Source: Dolomedes plantarius (lineage: Eukaryota > Arthropoda > Arachnida > Araneae > Dolomedidae). From it: a stretch of DNA of 64,000 nt. Within the stretch, counting starts at the first letter, position 1. Each line of letters opens with the position of its first letter. The position numbers and the translations under genes are program-made. The notes beneath the pieces were generated by a model. The model ran no database searches. It worked only from the letters and a program-made list of their open reading frames with translations, and had not been told where the DNA came from. The stretch is from NCBI GenBank assembly GCA_907164885.2, contig OU015492.1, positions 191,570,539 to 191,634,538 on the forward strand, in the 5' to 3' direction. This document shows, one piece after another, positions 46,996-59,105 of the stretch.

Positions 46996-47271
46996 TATTG
47001 AAAGAAGTATTGAACTGAAATAATTAAAATGTATGTAATATTGATGTTTACATAATCAGAAAAAGTAGAGGCTTTCAATGTATTTAAGACGTAAATAAAT
47101 CGTTCTAATAAAACAACATCACACAGAGATTATTTTGTTCTGAAAAATTCAAAAAATTATTATTTGTTTTCAAATGACTGAAGTCAGAGAGTGATTCAGA
47201 GGAGATATTCGTTAAACTGGACAACTGATTTCTATTTTTAAACGATTATTAGGCTATATTCTAATACTTAG

Positions 47272-47273
<2 letters not shown>

Positions 47274-47317
<44 letters not shown>
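47274..47317. repeat. (TA)n microsatellite abutting a Tc1 end
   Basis: A pure TA run that ends directly at the Tc1 terminus at 47318. Confidence 0.95.
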
Positions 47318-47320
<3 letters not shown>

Positions 47321-47672
47321 TCATGGACAAAAAATTAGCGCACCAAGAAGGAGTCGTCAAAATGAAACGAAATTTTACATACGTAATGACTACTTTGATA
47401 TAAGTAAATGATAAGAAAATCAAAGAAAAAGGATAATTTATTTCAGAGAAAAAGGCAAAAGAACGGAGGAGTTAATACTCCGTTGGACCCCCTCTAGTGC
47501 GAATGCACGATGCGATACGATCTGGCATTGAGACATACAAGTTCTGTATGATGTCTTGAGACATTTCATTCCATATTTGCTGTAACCTTGCCTCTAGTTC
47601 GTTCAAACTCGTGGGATGCCCAACTCGTCGTCCCACATGATCCCAGATATGCTCGATTGGAGATCTGTTTTA
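47318..47672 (-). mobile_element. Tc1-type transposon, 3' end only
   Basis: The terminus 'CACTCATGGACAAAAAATTA' is preceded by TA. On the minus strand the adjoining frame reads 'RSPIEHIWDHVGRRVGHP', 'LQQIWNEMSQDIIQNLYV' and 'SMPDRIASCIRTRGGPTEY' followed by a stop. That is the C-terminus of a Tc1-family transposase (DLNPIEH.WD...SM..R...V...RGG.T.Y). The rest of the element, including the first two catalytic residues, is missing. It is joined directly to LINE sequence. Confidence 0.85.
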
Positions 47673-48323
47673 GCAAAAAATCTGTTTTGATAGACCCCTA
47701 TACAGCCATTTTCAGTTATTGCTTGATTAACAAGGAAATCTGCCGACAGTCTTTTCGTAGAAACTCTAGGGAATACCTCAAATACTTTCCTTCCTACACT
47801 GCTTCTCCCCCAATTTTCTTGCCATATATTTATGTAATAATTCTTAATTTTATTCTTAATCTGTTCTTTAGTTAATTTATAATTTCCTGTGATTTCATTC
47901 AGTGTTGTTGCTTGTTTAGCTGCTGCGTCTACCATCTCATTTTCATTAATCCCACAGTGGGCTTTAACCCAGTGTAAGTTAACTGCTATCTCATGACTTT
48001 CTATTAGGTTTATTATATTTTCAATCCGATCTCCCTTAAAATAATATGCGCATATAGCTTGCAGTGTACTTCTAGAATCACTGTAAATGTCGATTTCCTG
48101 TATTCCTTTACTTAGCATCAGTGATGGCCATGTCAATGGATTCAACTTCGGCGCTATAGCATGATGCATTATTAGGTAGACGTTTAAGTTTTGTCTGTTC
48201 TAAAACATTAAGGTTGTAACGTGTACACGCCCCATCAACCCCTTCGTTGGTTTTGGAGTCATCAGGGTAGTATTTAATGTTCGATTTTGATTCCATGTTA
48301 TATGTCCATTCATATTTCCTCAT
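47673..48323 (-). pseudogene. LINE RNase H domain, split over two frames and fused to Tc1 sequence
   Basis: The first frame (48323-48108) gives 'YYPDDSKTNEGVD' and 'NNASCYSAEVESIDMAI'. The second (48169-47603) gives 'IDIYSDSRSTLQAI' and 'HWVKAHCGINENEMVDAA'. Together they retain candidates for all four acidic RNase H residues (D, E, D, D). The second frame stays open past the end of LINE homology, about codon 166, and reads another 20 or so codons of Tc1 DNA in a non-Tc1 frame. The 188-codon open frame is therefore chimeric. Confidence 0.85.
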
Positions 48324-48454
48324 TTCATGTACTTTCTTTAGAGGTCGGCTTTTTGTTTCGCAATTCTGCGCGTTCAGTACGATGTCTCCTAATTTTATTT
48401 CTGATCCTTTATTGTAGATTTCATAGATATTCTTTTCAATTTTAGCTATTAAGT

Positions 48455-48658
48455 CTAATGGTATGCATGCTGATAGAACGTGGAGTGCATCCGTCGATAC
48501 TGTTCTGTAATATTTAGAATGGTTATTAAGAATGGTCGTTGTATCTGTCTTAATTTTAAATCCATTGTACGGTTACCATTATACCATGACTGCACTCCAT
48601 GCAATAGTATCTTTTCTATAACAGTTAAATATAACTTTTTGACAATCTCAGGTTTCAA
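48455..48658 (-). pseudogene. LINE thumb/connection fragment
   Basis: The 67-codon frame has 'KLYLTVIEKILLHGVQSW' followed by 'LRQIQRPFLITIL', matching the '..Y..V...I..YG...W' and 'L...QR...L.I' pattern that follows the RT palm in RNase H-bearing LINEs. It sits between the RT and RNase H frames and is separated from both by frameshifts. Confidence 0.75.
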
Positions 48659-48770
48659 ACCCCACGTACTATTACTGACTCTAATGATACTGTGTTGAAA
48701 TTTTTTAATGCCTTATCTCTAATATTATTCATATGAAAGTTAAAATTTAGCTTCTCGTCTAGATAAATTC

Positions 48771-49253
48771 CTAAGTATTTAATATGCTCATTGTATTTGA
48801 TGTTCTCCCTTTAAACTTAATCGTGGCTCTCCTTGTAACTTCTCCTTTGTGTGGTATTATTATGTAGTTGGATTTTTCGACACTAAATTGTAGTTGGTTT
48901 TTATCGGCCCAGTTCGAACATTTTTCCATTATGGTTCTCGCTATCTCTGTAAATCTATATATAACTTTACTCCTAAGCAGTATTACTATATCATCAGCAA
49001 ATGCCTGTATTTTGTTGCCATCGCCCACATCCTGTAATAGCAACTCATTAATAATTAGTAACCACAGGATTGGCCCAATGGACGAACCCTGTAGTACGCC
49101 AATATTATATTCCCACTCTTGTTCTTCATTTATAATTACAGTACGGTCTTTCAGATAATCCATTATTATTTTCCTTAAGTTAGTATCCATTTCAGTTTTG
49201 TCAAGTTCTTCCTTTATTCTTTTTATTCTAACTGAATTAAATGCATTTTTCAC
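48771..49253 (-). pseudogene. LINE reverse transcriptase fragment
   Basis: This 160-codon frame begins inside the palm at 'MKNAFNSV' (the first catalytic Asp position before F.SV is lost or lies upstream). It continues through 'YLKDRTVIINEE', 'GVLQGSSIGPILW' (the QGS..GP.LW motif) and 'IQAFADDIVILL', where A-D-D is the catalytic pair. It ends shortly after 'LQFSVEKSNYI', the N..K.. motif of the RT end. Fingers are missing. In an intact element it would copy element RNA at a nicked target. Confidence 0.85.
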
Positions 49254-49439
49254 ATCTAGAGCAATTAAGCACGTAAAATAGTAATGAGATATAATTTTTT
49301 TAGTCTAATTGTTTTGACTCTACTTTTTTGAGAGCTGCTTTATTCCACAAATATTGGGGCCTGTCAGGGACTAGGAAGAGGATTAACAAGCCATTGAAGC
49401 GACGTTATATGGACTATAAGACTATATAGATATACTCCT

Positions 49440-50425
49440 TGGAGTCGTCCAATTTTGACGTTGACAAGGTTCCGGCGGAAATTGACGATCTGAAAAGAAA
49501 ACTATAGGGTCTGAAGCTGATGTAACATTCTGCAAAGAATGTCTGGTGTGCACTGTCTGGTGTGGATTCACGGCGACATTCATCCTTGGGAAATTATTCT
49601 TTGAGGAAATTGGTGAACGTGGGCCTGTCACATGTTCCGTTACGGGCCGTCGGTACCATGACATGCTGCAGACGTTTGTTGTGCCGCAACTACAGCAAAG
49701 GCGGGTCCTTATATCGACCAATTTCATGCAGGATGGTGTGCCCCTACATATCCATGGGTCCGTGAAGGCGTTATTGCTCCAACACTTCACAGAGGAACGT
49801 GTTATTAGTCGTTTCTTTCTTAATCCATGGCCACCACGTTCGCCGTATCTAACTCCGTGCGATTTCTGGTTATGGGGCTATTTAAAAAGTCTGGTGTATC
49901 GTGGAGGTGTTGCCACGTTGAATGACTTAAAAAACTCCATAACGCTTCAATTGCGAAGCCTCACAAGTGATCAGTTACGATCTGCTGCTGAACACACTGT
50001 CCATAGACTTGAAATTTTGCAGGTGAATGAAGGTGGTCACGTGGAGCAGCTTTCCCTACATCGTCCTGGACACGATTAACAACTGCTCCTCTTGTGCAAT
50101 TTCGTCCTAATCTGTTCTTGTTTTTGCAAACTGAACTGTTTTTGCTTCTCCCTTACCTTTACTTAATGTGGTTCTATGACCAGGTGATCAGAAACTAGTC
50201 AATAAATGTTAATATTGTTTCTGTATTCCGTTTTGGTCATTTATTGTGTTATATTTCTTGTTTTGCCCGAAAAGGCGCCCTCTGGTGGACATTTTGGAAC
50301 TAATTTTTTTTTTGTAATTCCGTGAGCGCATCTTGTATAGCCCATATAGAAAATTTCGTTGCATTCCGTTCACCCGTTTGCGCTGTAGGATGCCGTTTAT
50401 AGGGGAAGTTTAATTATAACCACCC

Positions 50426-50428
<3 letters not shown>
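49440..50428 (+). mobile_element. Tc1/mariner-group element, 5'-truncated
   Basis: The element ends in 'TATAACCACCCGGTA', whose complement 'TACCGGGTGGTTATAA' is a typical outer end of this transposon group. It runs straight into a (TA)n tract, as expected for a TA target. Its transposase gene fills 49510-50079. No matching left end is visible near 49440, so the 5' part is lost. Confidence 0.75.
49510..50079 (+). pseudogene. Tc1/mariner-group DDE transposase, C-terminal two-thirds
   Basis: The open part is 177 codons (49546-50079), and homology starts slightly upstream ('SEADVTFCKECL'). Visible motifs are 'VWCGFTATFILGKLFFEEIG', 'GPVTCSVTGRRYHDML', 'STNFMQDGVPLHIHGSVK' with the second catalytic Asp, and 'WPPRSPYLTPCDFWLWGYLK' with the third acidic residue as Asp. 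The tail 'LRSAAEHTVHRLEI' is also family-like. The N-terminal DNA-binding region (see 41057-41595 for that type) and first catalytic Asp are missing. The reading frame is otherwise the best preserved transposase here. Confidence 0.85.

Positions 50429-50510
<82 letters not shown>
50429..50510. repeat. (TA)n microsatellite abutting the transposon end
   Basis: A pure TA run immediately after 'CCCGGTA', followed by GTATGTATGTATATG. Confidence 0.95.
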
Positions 50511-50511
<1 letters not shown>

Positions 50512-50522
<11 letters not shown>

Positions 50523-50877
50523 ATGTATATAATATAGAGAGCGAGAGATTGGGACAGTCTCAAAGAGGCATGACGTGGCTTGACGTTCGATGATATACTG
50601 ACTGTAATTCCTGATCTGTACATAGTTTTAATGTTAATATAATATGTAGTCTAATTGGTGTGACTCTACTTATTTGGAGTAGTAATGGGTTTATATTGAA
50701 AATAAGTTGAATGATAGTGACCTTGAGTTTTGTAACACGTAGTAATAGAAGAAGTGTACGTACTAATTTAACGGGTATTCATATAAAGTCAACAGTGGTA
50801 TTCTGATATTAACTATCTGTATTAAGTAAAAGTTTTGATAATGAGATGTAATATGAGCTCCTATTCCTATCACTTCA

Positions 50878-50940
<63 letters not shown>

Positions 50941-51779
50941 TGTGTTCAAATGTTTTATATACTTCACTTTAGAGTAGCTAATTGTAAAGAGCCGGAAGAA
51001 GCCAACTAGATTTCTGACTGTCTGTTTTACTCACTGTGACTGCGACAGAACAAAAGTCACATAACTTATTGCACGTTAACAGTCTTAGCATGTTCTGATT
51101 CTAAACTAACCAAAATCCCTTGGTTGATAAGATGAACGGTTTCAGCCCTTTCTCTCGGTTTCACTTGGCAGGGTCGAGTTCAGGTATAGGATCAATGTAG
51201 AAATATGGGGTCCAGAATTCTATTGCCCAATCGTAGCTAGCGAATTTGATTTAGGACGATAAATGGATGACAACGATCATTGGACTCTTTGGTTTTCTTG
51301 TAACATAACACATGGATAGAGATGCTTCTCCAGATAGGGAATCCAACGGAGATTGCATGACTCCTTTTTACGAGGGCGATGAGCGAAATTATAAGCGAAA
51401 ATTTCTCCCTCTCTACTGGTGTCACAGCGCCCCCTCGATACAATTTTCTACACTGTAATTTCTACAGCCGTATCTGTACAGTACGGCTCTTGTCTGTAGA
51501 TCTCGGTTTGTTTCACCTTCTTGATACAAAGGCTGGCGCTAGATAAATAAACTTAACATCCAATTAGTCCCATTTGTTAAATACCGAAGGATTTTAATCG
51601 ATAAGGATCAGTAAATATCCGACCTAGTATCTTTAGCCAGGAAACAATTATCACACTGGGTAATATATTGGGTATTACCGGAACAGTCAATCAAACTCAT
51701 TCTCACATATAACCTAAAACGATGGTATTTTAGTTTATAATTGTTATTTTGTGTAAAGAAGTGTGTTATTTTATATATA
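50512..51779. other. No gene recognised; second (TA)n tract
   Basis: A (TA)n tract lies at 50879-50933. The 51000-51500 part is a little richer in GC, but its 68-codon minus-strand frame (51237-51443) shows no motif. Confidence 0.5.
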
Positions 51780-51892
51780 CAGGTAACCCTCCTATAACAC
51801 GGTAGATAGGTTCCTAGAAAATGCCGTGTTGTGTGAAGCCGTTTTATATGAGACCCAGAGCCAATACAAAAAGGGGAGTTACGTTCCGAAGA

Positions 51893-51928
<36 letters not shown>

Positions 51929-52800
51929 AAGACATATATATTAAGAACAAACATTTTTTTAGGAATTACATATAAGGAACTTAATTTTTTATTAAAAATA
52001 TAAATGCATGTATAATAAAAAACGAAAAGAAACAAAAAAAGTTTATTTTAATTTAATGCGACCTAAATTTAATAAATTTCTTCCTCATCACTGCTCAGTA
52101 CAATCAAACGAGAACGTTTTTCGATTGAACTATATCACCTTCACTTTCAGAACCTTTTTCTTCATTTAGATCTTTTGCACCTTCTGTCCTCTTTAAAAAA
52201 TCTGTAATTTTGGTTTGTTTGCTGATTCTTACAAGGTCATTGTAGATTTAACGGTATGAACATAGACAATTTTGCAGCTCCCGTTTGAATTTTCGGCTTC
52301 TTTCAGTGAAGGGGTCTGCATTCAAGAAAAATGATTCAAGATTTTCAGCTAAGCTTAAGCCATCTTGTAATTTTTTTTAGTGTTAAATTATTAACTTCAC
52401 AATCTTCATCAGTGCCATTGTCTTCAGAATCGCTTTGATTTACAGCTTCGGATGTCATTTCCATCAAATCGGCTTCATCAATTTCTTCCACTTATAAATC
52501 TTAAACGTCCTCAATAGCCATATCCACAAAGCCTTCGCCTCCGATTGATTTAGAAAGTTCCATTATACCACCAATTTCATTTTCTGACGATTTTATCTCA
52601 ACTGCAGATGGCCATATCTTCTTCCAACATGCATTTAACGTTGATGATTTTATTTCTTTCATCGACAAAGATATGATGTCGATGACGTGCTTAATTGAAA
52701 ATTGCTTCCAAGCTTCTTTTACATTAATTGATTTCGAATCGGTTACGTCTAAAATTCACTGTAATACTCTTCTTATGTTATAAGTTTGTGCATGACGCTT
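51780..52800 (-). mobile_element. Tigger/Jerky-type (pogo group) transposon, one end only
   Basis: The end 'CAGGTAACCCTCCTATAACA' is preceded by TA and is Tigger-like. A minus-strand transposase C-terminus fills about 52060-52790. No second terminal repeat is seen near 52800, so the 5' part is missing. A short (TA)n tract at 51894-51924 interrupts the terminal region and is flanked by two copies of 'TCCGAAGAC'. Confidence 0.7.
52060..52790 (-). pseudogene. Tigger/Jerky-type transposase C-terminal remnant
   Basis: Minus-strand frames read 'VKEAWKQFSIKHVIDIIS', 'MKEIKSSTLNACWKKIWP' and an acidic stretch including 'VEEIDEADLMEM' and 'SEDNGTDEDCEV'. In Tigger- and Jerky-like proteins a W..F.I.D.I..I...W......STLN.CWKKLWP block follows the DDE core, so the assignment is good. 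The catalytic residues lie upstream and are absent. Stops interrupt the acidic region. No single frame is long. Confidence 0.7.
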
Positions 52801-52971
52801 TCCGCTATGACATCGGAATAGAGTTATAAATGAATAAATTATAATTTGTTTATACATTTTCATGTAAAGCCACTATAGTTCATTATTCTTTCCCGTCATT
52901 ATTTTTAAGGTAATTTAGTTTTTAAATGTGTTAAAGAAAAATCATGTTATCTAGTGCTGTATAAGTACAGT

Positions 52972-54022
52972 GTTGTAGAAAAGTTTTCGCATTTCTTTTA
53001 TCGTGTTAGAGCGACCTCTAGCGGCTGTTCTCTTCAACCGATCGAGATGAGATTTCAGATATAGTTATTCAGATGTATGAGCTCGGGATTCTGAGAACGA
53101 CAACCAAGTGGCGCTCACGGTTACGGTTATAGGTACAGAAACTCGAAATGTTTAAATGGCAACACCCAATTTTTCCCATCGCAAAATGCTCAGCGCATAC
53201 GAAAACCCCTAAGAGCGTTGGAACGGTACGTGTATCACAAAAAACGGACGCGTTATGCACGCACAAAAACAGCTCTGCGAACGACCTACAAAAACGATAT
53301 ATGGACCTCTAGCGGCCGTTCCATTCAACCTATCGAGATTAGATTTCAGATATAGTTATTCAGATATATGAGCTCGGGATTCTGAGAACGGCAACACAGT
53401 GACGCTCACGATTACTGTTATAGGTATAGAAAATCGAAATTTTCAAATGGCAAGGACAACTTTTCCCCGTCGCAAAATGCTCTGCGCATGCGAAAACTCT
53501 ACAAAGCGTTGGAAAGGTACGTCTATCACAAAAAACGGACGCGTTATGCACGCACAAAAAAACAGCTCTGCGAATGACTAACAAAAACACGATCAGAGAG
53601 CTTTTTATCCGTTTTCTACGCTGAATATCTGGCGAACGGCGTTATGTGATTGGTTTCTAGCCTCTGTCATATGCAAATTTCCTCCGTGCGCCCCGAACGT
53701 GTGTTTGTTGGCCGTTCACAGAAATGTTTTTTGTGCGTGCATAACGCGTCCGTTTTTCGTAATACATGTACTGCTCCAACGCTTTTTAGGGTTTTCGCAT
53801 GCGCTGAGTATTTTGCGACGGAAAATAATGGGCGTTACCATTTGAAAATTTCGAGTTTCTATACCTATAACCGTAACCGTGAACGTCGATGTGTTTCCGT
53901 TCTCAGAATCCAGAGTTCATACCTCTGAATAACTATATCTGAAATCTCATCTCGAGAAGTTGAACGGAACGGCCGCTAAAGGTCCATATATCGGCAAAGT
54001 TTCTTTATGAACACCCGGTATA
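52972..54022. mobile_element. Large foldback element: two direct units and one inverted unit
   Basis: A unit of about 291 bp beginning 'GATTTCAGATATAGTTATTC' occurs directly at 53051 and 53342, and inverted with its end at 53946. The right end reads 'GAACACCCGGTA', a TA-type transposon terminus similar to the end at 50428. The left end is diverged but resembles the mirror of the right ('AAAAGTTTTCGCATTT', 'GACCTCTAGCGGC'). The 65-, 76- and 92-codon frames at 53069-53266, 53360-53590 and 53650-53928 are equivalent frames in the three units. Confidence 0.8.
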
Positions 54023-55247
54023 TATGTGTGTATGTTTATATACATGTGTATAAAAATATATATATATATCTACGAGACTGGAAGTATAAAGGTATATAAA
54101 TAAATACTTTTCAAGATGTTTAGGTACTTTCATTCGAAGCTATCGCTGTCTGTTTACATACAGCGATAGCTTAGAACGAAGATATCCGGAAAAACAAAAT
54201 ATATATGAACCTTCGATAGAAAAAAAACAAGCATATGACAATATTATTTTACCGGAATGGTGTCGTGCTGGAATACATTATTGAGAACAAGTAATTAATA
54301 GCTGCGTTAGGGATATTAAGTATGTTTCGTGAGAATGATATTTTCGTATGACATGAATTGGTTTTTATTATGATCAAAGACCATAAGATTAGATTTTTGT
54401 AATGCAAGGTTATTGTGGACTCTTGCACAGTCTGCTAAAGGAAAAGCGACATGCAAGTTGTTTTATTTTCATCGGTATTTATACTAGGTCACTTTAGCTG
54501 TTTATCTTACTGAATTTAAAATGTGTAATATAGCTGGGAAATATATTAACTGGAAAATATCAGTAGTTGAAAGATAGTTTTTTAAAGTTCATTTGAAATT
54601 TTTCATCTGATTTATGTTAAAAAAAATTTTAATTTAATTTCTTAGGAAGCGAAAACACTGGAAATTTCATATTTTATTTTTATTAAATGCACTTTCCCTG
54701 TTCAGTTGCAGTTAAAATGATATAAAATGGACTTTTTGCATAACTCCAAGTCTTGACTGTTAAAAAAATATATTTAAGTACTACCGATTAATTGAAATGA
54801 ATCTCCTTTAGCCTCAGAAGTTTTTATGGTTCTGAATTTAACGAATGAGATACTGTTTTTTTACATTAAATGCTATTTCAAACGGAGAAAATTTAGAAAT
54901 GAGTGAGTTTTATGAAGCCATTCAGATGTAAAATTCGGTTGAAAAACTAATTCTTTTTCAGGACTTTCCTCAGACCAATAATAAACAACGGTCCAGGCTT
55001 TGGAGTGACTGCAGCGCAAAGAGCACGCAATAGCATTTATGATTTGTATTAAAAAAATTAATTTACTTTCCTTTTGAATTCTATATTAGAAATTTTTCTA
55101 GAATGATTGCTAAGTATTTTATCTGGATATATTTTTGAGGAATAAATGAGAACAGGATGCAAAATATAGAGAAAAACAAAATATAGAGCTTTAAACAAGA
55201 CAGGCAAGACCCCCTCACATTCAGTGTATTTTTGGCCTGTCTGTCTG

Positions 55248-55313
<66 letters not shown>

Positions 55314-57731
55314 CGTGTGTATGTGTGTGTAAAAACCTACATGCACACACACCAATGGTAATGTGTCGTTAGGTATAGTAATAACACCCTCTATCTCCAT
55401 GGTATGACGTAAAGACTTATTGAGATGTTTGACGCCTTATTTTTGACATAATGTTGAATTAATGTTGGTGTTTTAATACGGGCATATGAGTTAATAAATA
55501 GATGATAGACTGAGTAAGTTATTAGGTTTCTGTTGAATTTTTTCTCGATGAACGTATAGATATCTACCATTCTTTGACATATTCCTTTTCTACTTCTTTT
55601 TACGAGTTATAAATGAAGCTGAACTCATAATTAATATATCAGTGGAATATAAATACCATGCCAGAACTCAAAATAACAGAAAGATTCTCTGTGCTGTGTG
55701 ACACATATTTTGTAATAGATATAGGGCAGTGTGCTAGCCAATCAAGATCATATATATTTTCCGTTCACTACCACAAAACAGTTGTATTGGGATTAATTCA
55801 GGTCAAGGGAAATAAAACAATGTCCTCGTATATCGATAATCACGTAGAAGTCAAACATAGAGAGAGCATTAAAAGAATGGTTCAAACGCAGTTATACTGA
55901 CATTAGGACTTTTGTTAGATCATTTGACGACACTAATACACCAATAAAATTATTTCGTCCTTTATCATATTCTAAAATTTACATTTTCTTATATCCTGCA
56001 GTATTATTATTATTTCTTAATGCCAATACTATTTTCAATATTGTTTTTATTTTGGGTTAAAATATTTTTTGAGATTTTTAATTAGGTTTTCCTCACACTC
56101 TAATGATTTTAAAGTACTTCTTATTAATACTTGTTTTTATTCAAATATTAATAATAAAAGCTTATTTAATATTTGCGTTATGAGAAAATTTTTTTCTAGC
56201 ATTTATAGCACTGCTCTAACACATTTTAGATAATCTCTCAAATTAGATATCAATTATAGTAGAAAAGAATCTAATATAGTGAACTTTTGAAGCAAAATGT
56301 TCTCACATAAATAATTTTTATTCAAATGTCACCATCAAAAATTTCAAATAATAAAATGAACATTTGAAATATTTTAAAATAACAGCTAGGCCATTTTCAA
56401 GGCTTCGATTTTTCCTGTCTTGTAATTATTAGCATATACCGTACATTTTTTATACTGTTAGTCTGAATGAGACGTCTGGAAATATGCGTGCTGAAGCTAA
56501 ATGATTTTCAAATCCAAGAAAAACTAGTAAAAATATTGTAAATTATTCAGGGGTTGTATTCAGAATTTGGCATGTAATACTCAGAATACAACTTAATAAT
56601 AGCTGTACTTTAAAAAATTTAATATGTATTTAATAAAATCTAAAAGATATCAACAATATATTCTCTAAACCGCAGTATTTAATCGGCATAACTTTTATGT
56701 TCTCTTAATTTCCTCATTTTGCACAGCATTTCCATAAAATTTTATCATTACTGGTAAGTTATGAAACAGATGTACCTGCTGATTTTTTAAAAATTTATTT
56801 TTTATTTTTATTTTATTTTTTATTATTTATTATTTTTTTTGTCTACAAAACCAGTTTTGTGCATTTCCCATCTTTTTTTACATAAAACCTCAAATTTTAT
56901 TCTTTAGTTTTTACAATACTTTATTAGTTTTGTAATATCAATTGAAAATTTTTCAAAAATTTGCAACGTGCATCACATTCTATAGCATACAACAGTGATA
57001 TATCATTCTACAGCACACAACAGTAATATATTACAACTTCCAACATTCCCTGATATTAAGAGCTTTCTAGAATTTTAATGTCACTCCAATTGAGGAATTT
57101 ACAAATATATACACTGGAAATATATTCGTCACTATTAAAGATATAAAAGGGCCATGAAATAAGCAAGAGCCGAAGTATGCTCTTTCCTTTTAGCTCTTAC
57201 GGTAACAATTTTATTTAATAGTAGTTATGCGATGAATTTTTCTGACGTCTTTTTTAGTTTAAAATGTTCTTACTTTTCCTAATTTCGTAGATCATTTATT
57301 GTAAAGCAGAAATAATGAATTGCATATTTTGGCTTTTCCTTTTTACACCAAAAATGATTTTAGTTCAGAGGAAGAACTTCTCACAGATATTCACATTATT
57401 TTTTACAGAACATCCCAATTTATTACTAAATAAGCGTATGAATATGTTCTAATAAAATATCACAATGTAGTTTTGTGTTTGTCAACATTCATGGAAAAGA
57501 TTTTTAAGAAACCGAATGTCCTCCTAAAAAGTGCTTCCCACCGAGGTCCCCCCCCCCAAAAAAAAAAAAAACAATTTATTAAATAAAACTACAAAATGGA
57601 GATCAGTGAGTAACTGACCAAATGCAGAGTAATTTAATTTTCTGTATAAAAAAAATTCACCGAGTGTAGTATCTTAGTACAAAACAACTGGAAAGTCATA
57701 ATTAACGATTTAAAATAAAGATAAAAATCTC
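54023..57731. other. AT-rich DNA, a hairpin and a compound microsatellite, no gene recognised
   Basis: A perfect 13-bp stem ('AAGCTATCGCTGT', 54137-54149, with 54160-54172) lies near the start. A (CT)n(TA)n(TG)n microsatellite is at 55245-55330. An 80-codon plus-strand frame at 55658-55900 has no recognised motif. C and A homopolymers lie near 57550-57570. Confidence 0.5.
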
Positions 57732-58149
<418 letters not shown>

Positions 58150-59105
58150 TATAATTTGAGTTCTACTCCATTACAAAAAAGTACATTGATCATATAAAAC
58201 CTCATGCAAGATGTGGTGTGAAATCAATAGACATCTGTCTCAAATTTATAGAGGAAAGAGTGTGTTTCCAAACCCCAAAATAACCTACCAAATCTTTTAA
58301 AAAAGATAATAACTTGTAAGAGCAGGAATTGTGTTATAATACAGAGACAGTGAAATTAATAAATAACGTATGTAAACTTATTTTCAATCTTATTTAACTA
58401 GTTTCATTAACCAGAATCGATAAGTCGCTAAGTCTAATGGTGGCCAAAAGGGGAAGTACAGGATATGTTCCGGTGTTAATCTGCGTAGTTGTAGATTGGG
58501 TTGGTAGGAGGTACACGATACTGGGTTGTAAAAGAAAGAGAAAAGGAGTCGTCTATCAAAATCCCATCGTCTACTAAATACATTAAGTTGAGAATATCAC
58601 TAGCGACTTTATTGCAAGCTACGCCTGTCTAAAACTATACATGAAAACTATTTTTGCACCGGTCCTATCTTTGTAACAGCAAAGGAATTTCCTCATTTTT
58701 TTTTAGTTAAGAAAAACATACTATTAACAGGTATAACATGGCATAAGGGATGAAGTCAAATATCTAAAAGAGAGGGAATTTGCTTACATTATATAACGCT
58801 TCCGTCAAAAAAAAAATTAATCACTCGTGTGCGAAAGGTATGACTTCTTGTATTTGTGTCTCTAGTGTTGTCACCGTATAGATTTACGAGTAAGGATTTA
58901 TTACTATAACGGAAATTAATTCATGAGCGATATTTTCAATAGTGAAAAAAAAATTTCAATGGTGGTTGGATAGATGCAAGCTAGTTGTCCTGCTAAAAAA
59001 TTTCTAATGTCATATATACTTCCATATAAACAGTATCATACAGTATTTAATTAAAGCAAATCTTCAATTAAAGCAGTTCTTTATCTATATACTACTATCT
59101 GAATA
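58150..59105. other. Nothing recognised
   Basis: Ordinary AT-rich DNA. A slightly GC-richer patch at 58430-58570 shows no frame. Confidence 0.5.

Larger units (their letters stand above)
47673..49260 (-). mobile_element. Non-LTR retrotransposon (I-superfamily-like), truncated at both ends
   Basis: Minus-strand frames give, in order, a reverse transcriptase palm (49253-48771), thumb/connection (48658-48455) and RNase H (about 48290-47740). An RT followed by RNase H in one ORF2 is typical of the I group of LINEs (I, LOA, R1-like). The endonuclease and 5' part are absent beyond 49260. The usual zinc-finger tail after RNase H is replaced by Tc1 sequence. Frameshifts separate the domains. Confidence 0.85.

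Noticed and set aside
55658..55900. 80-codon plus-strand frame
   Set aside because: No recognisable domain, no promoter or splice context and background composition.
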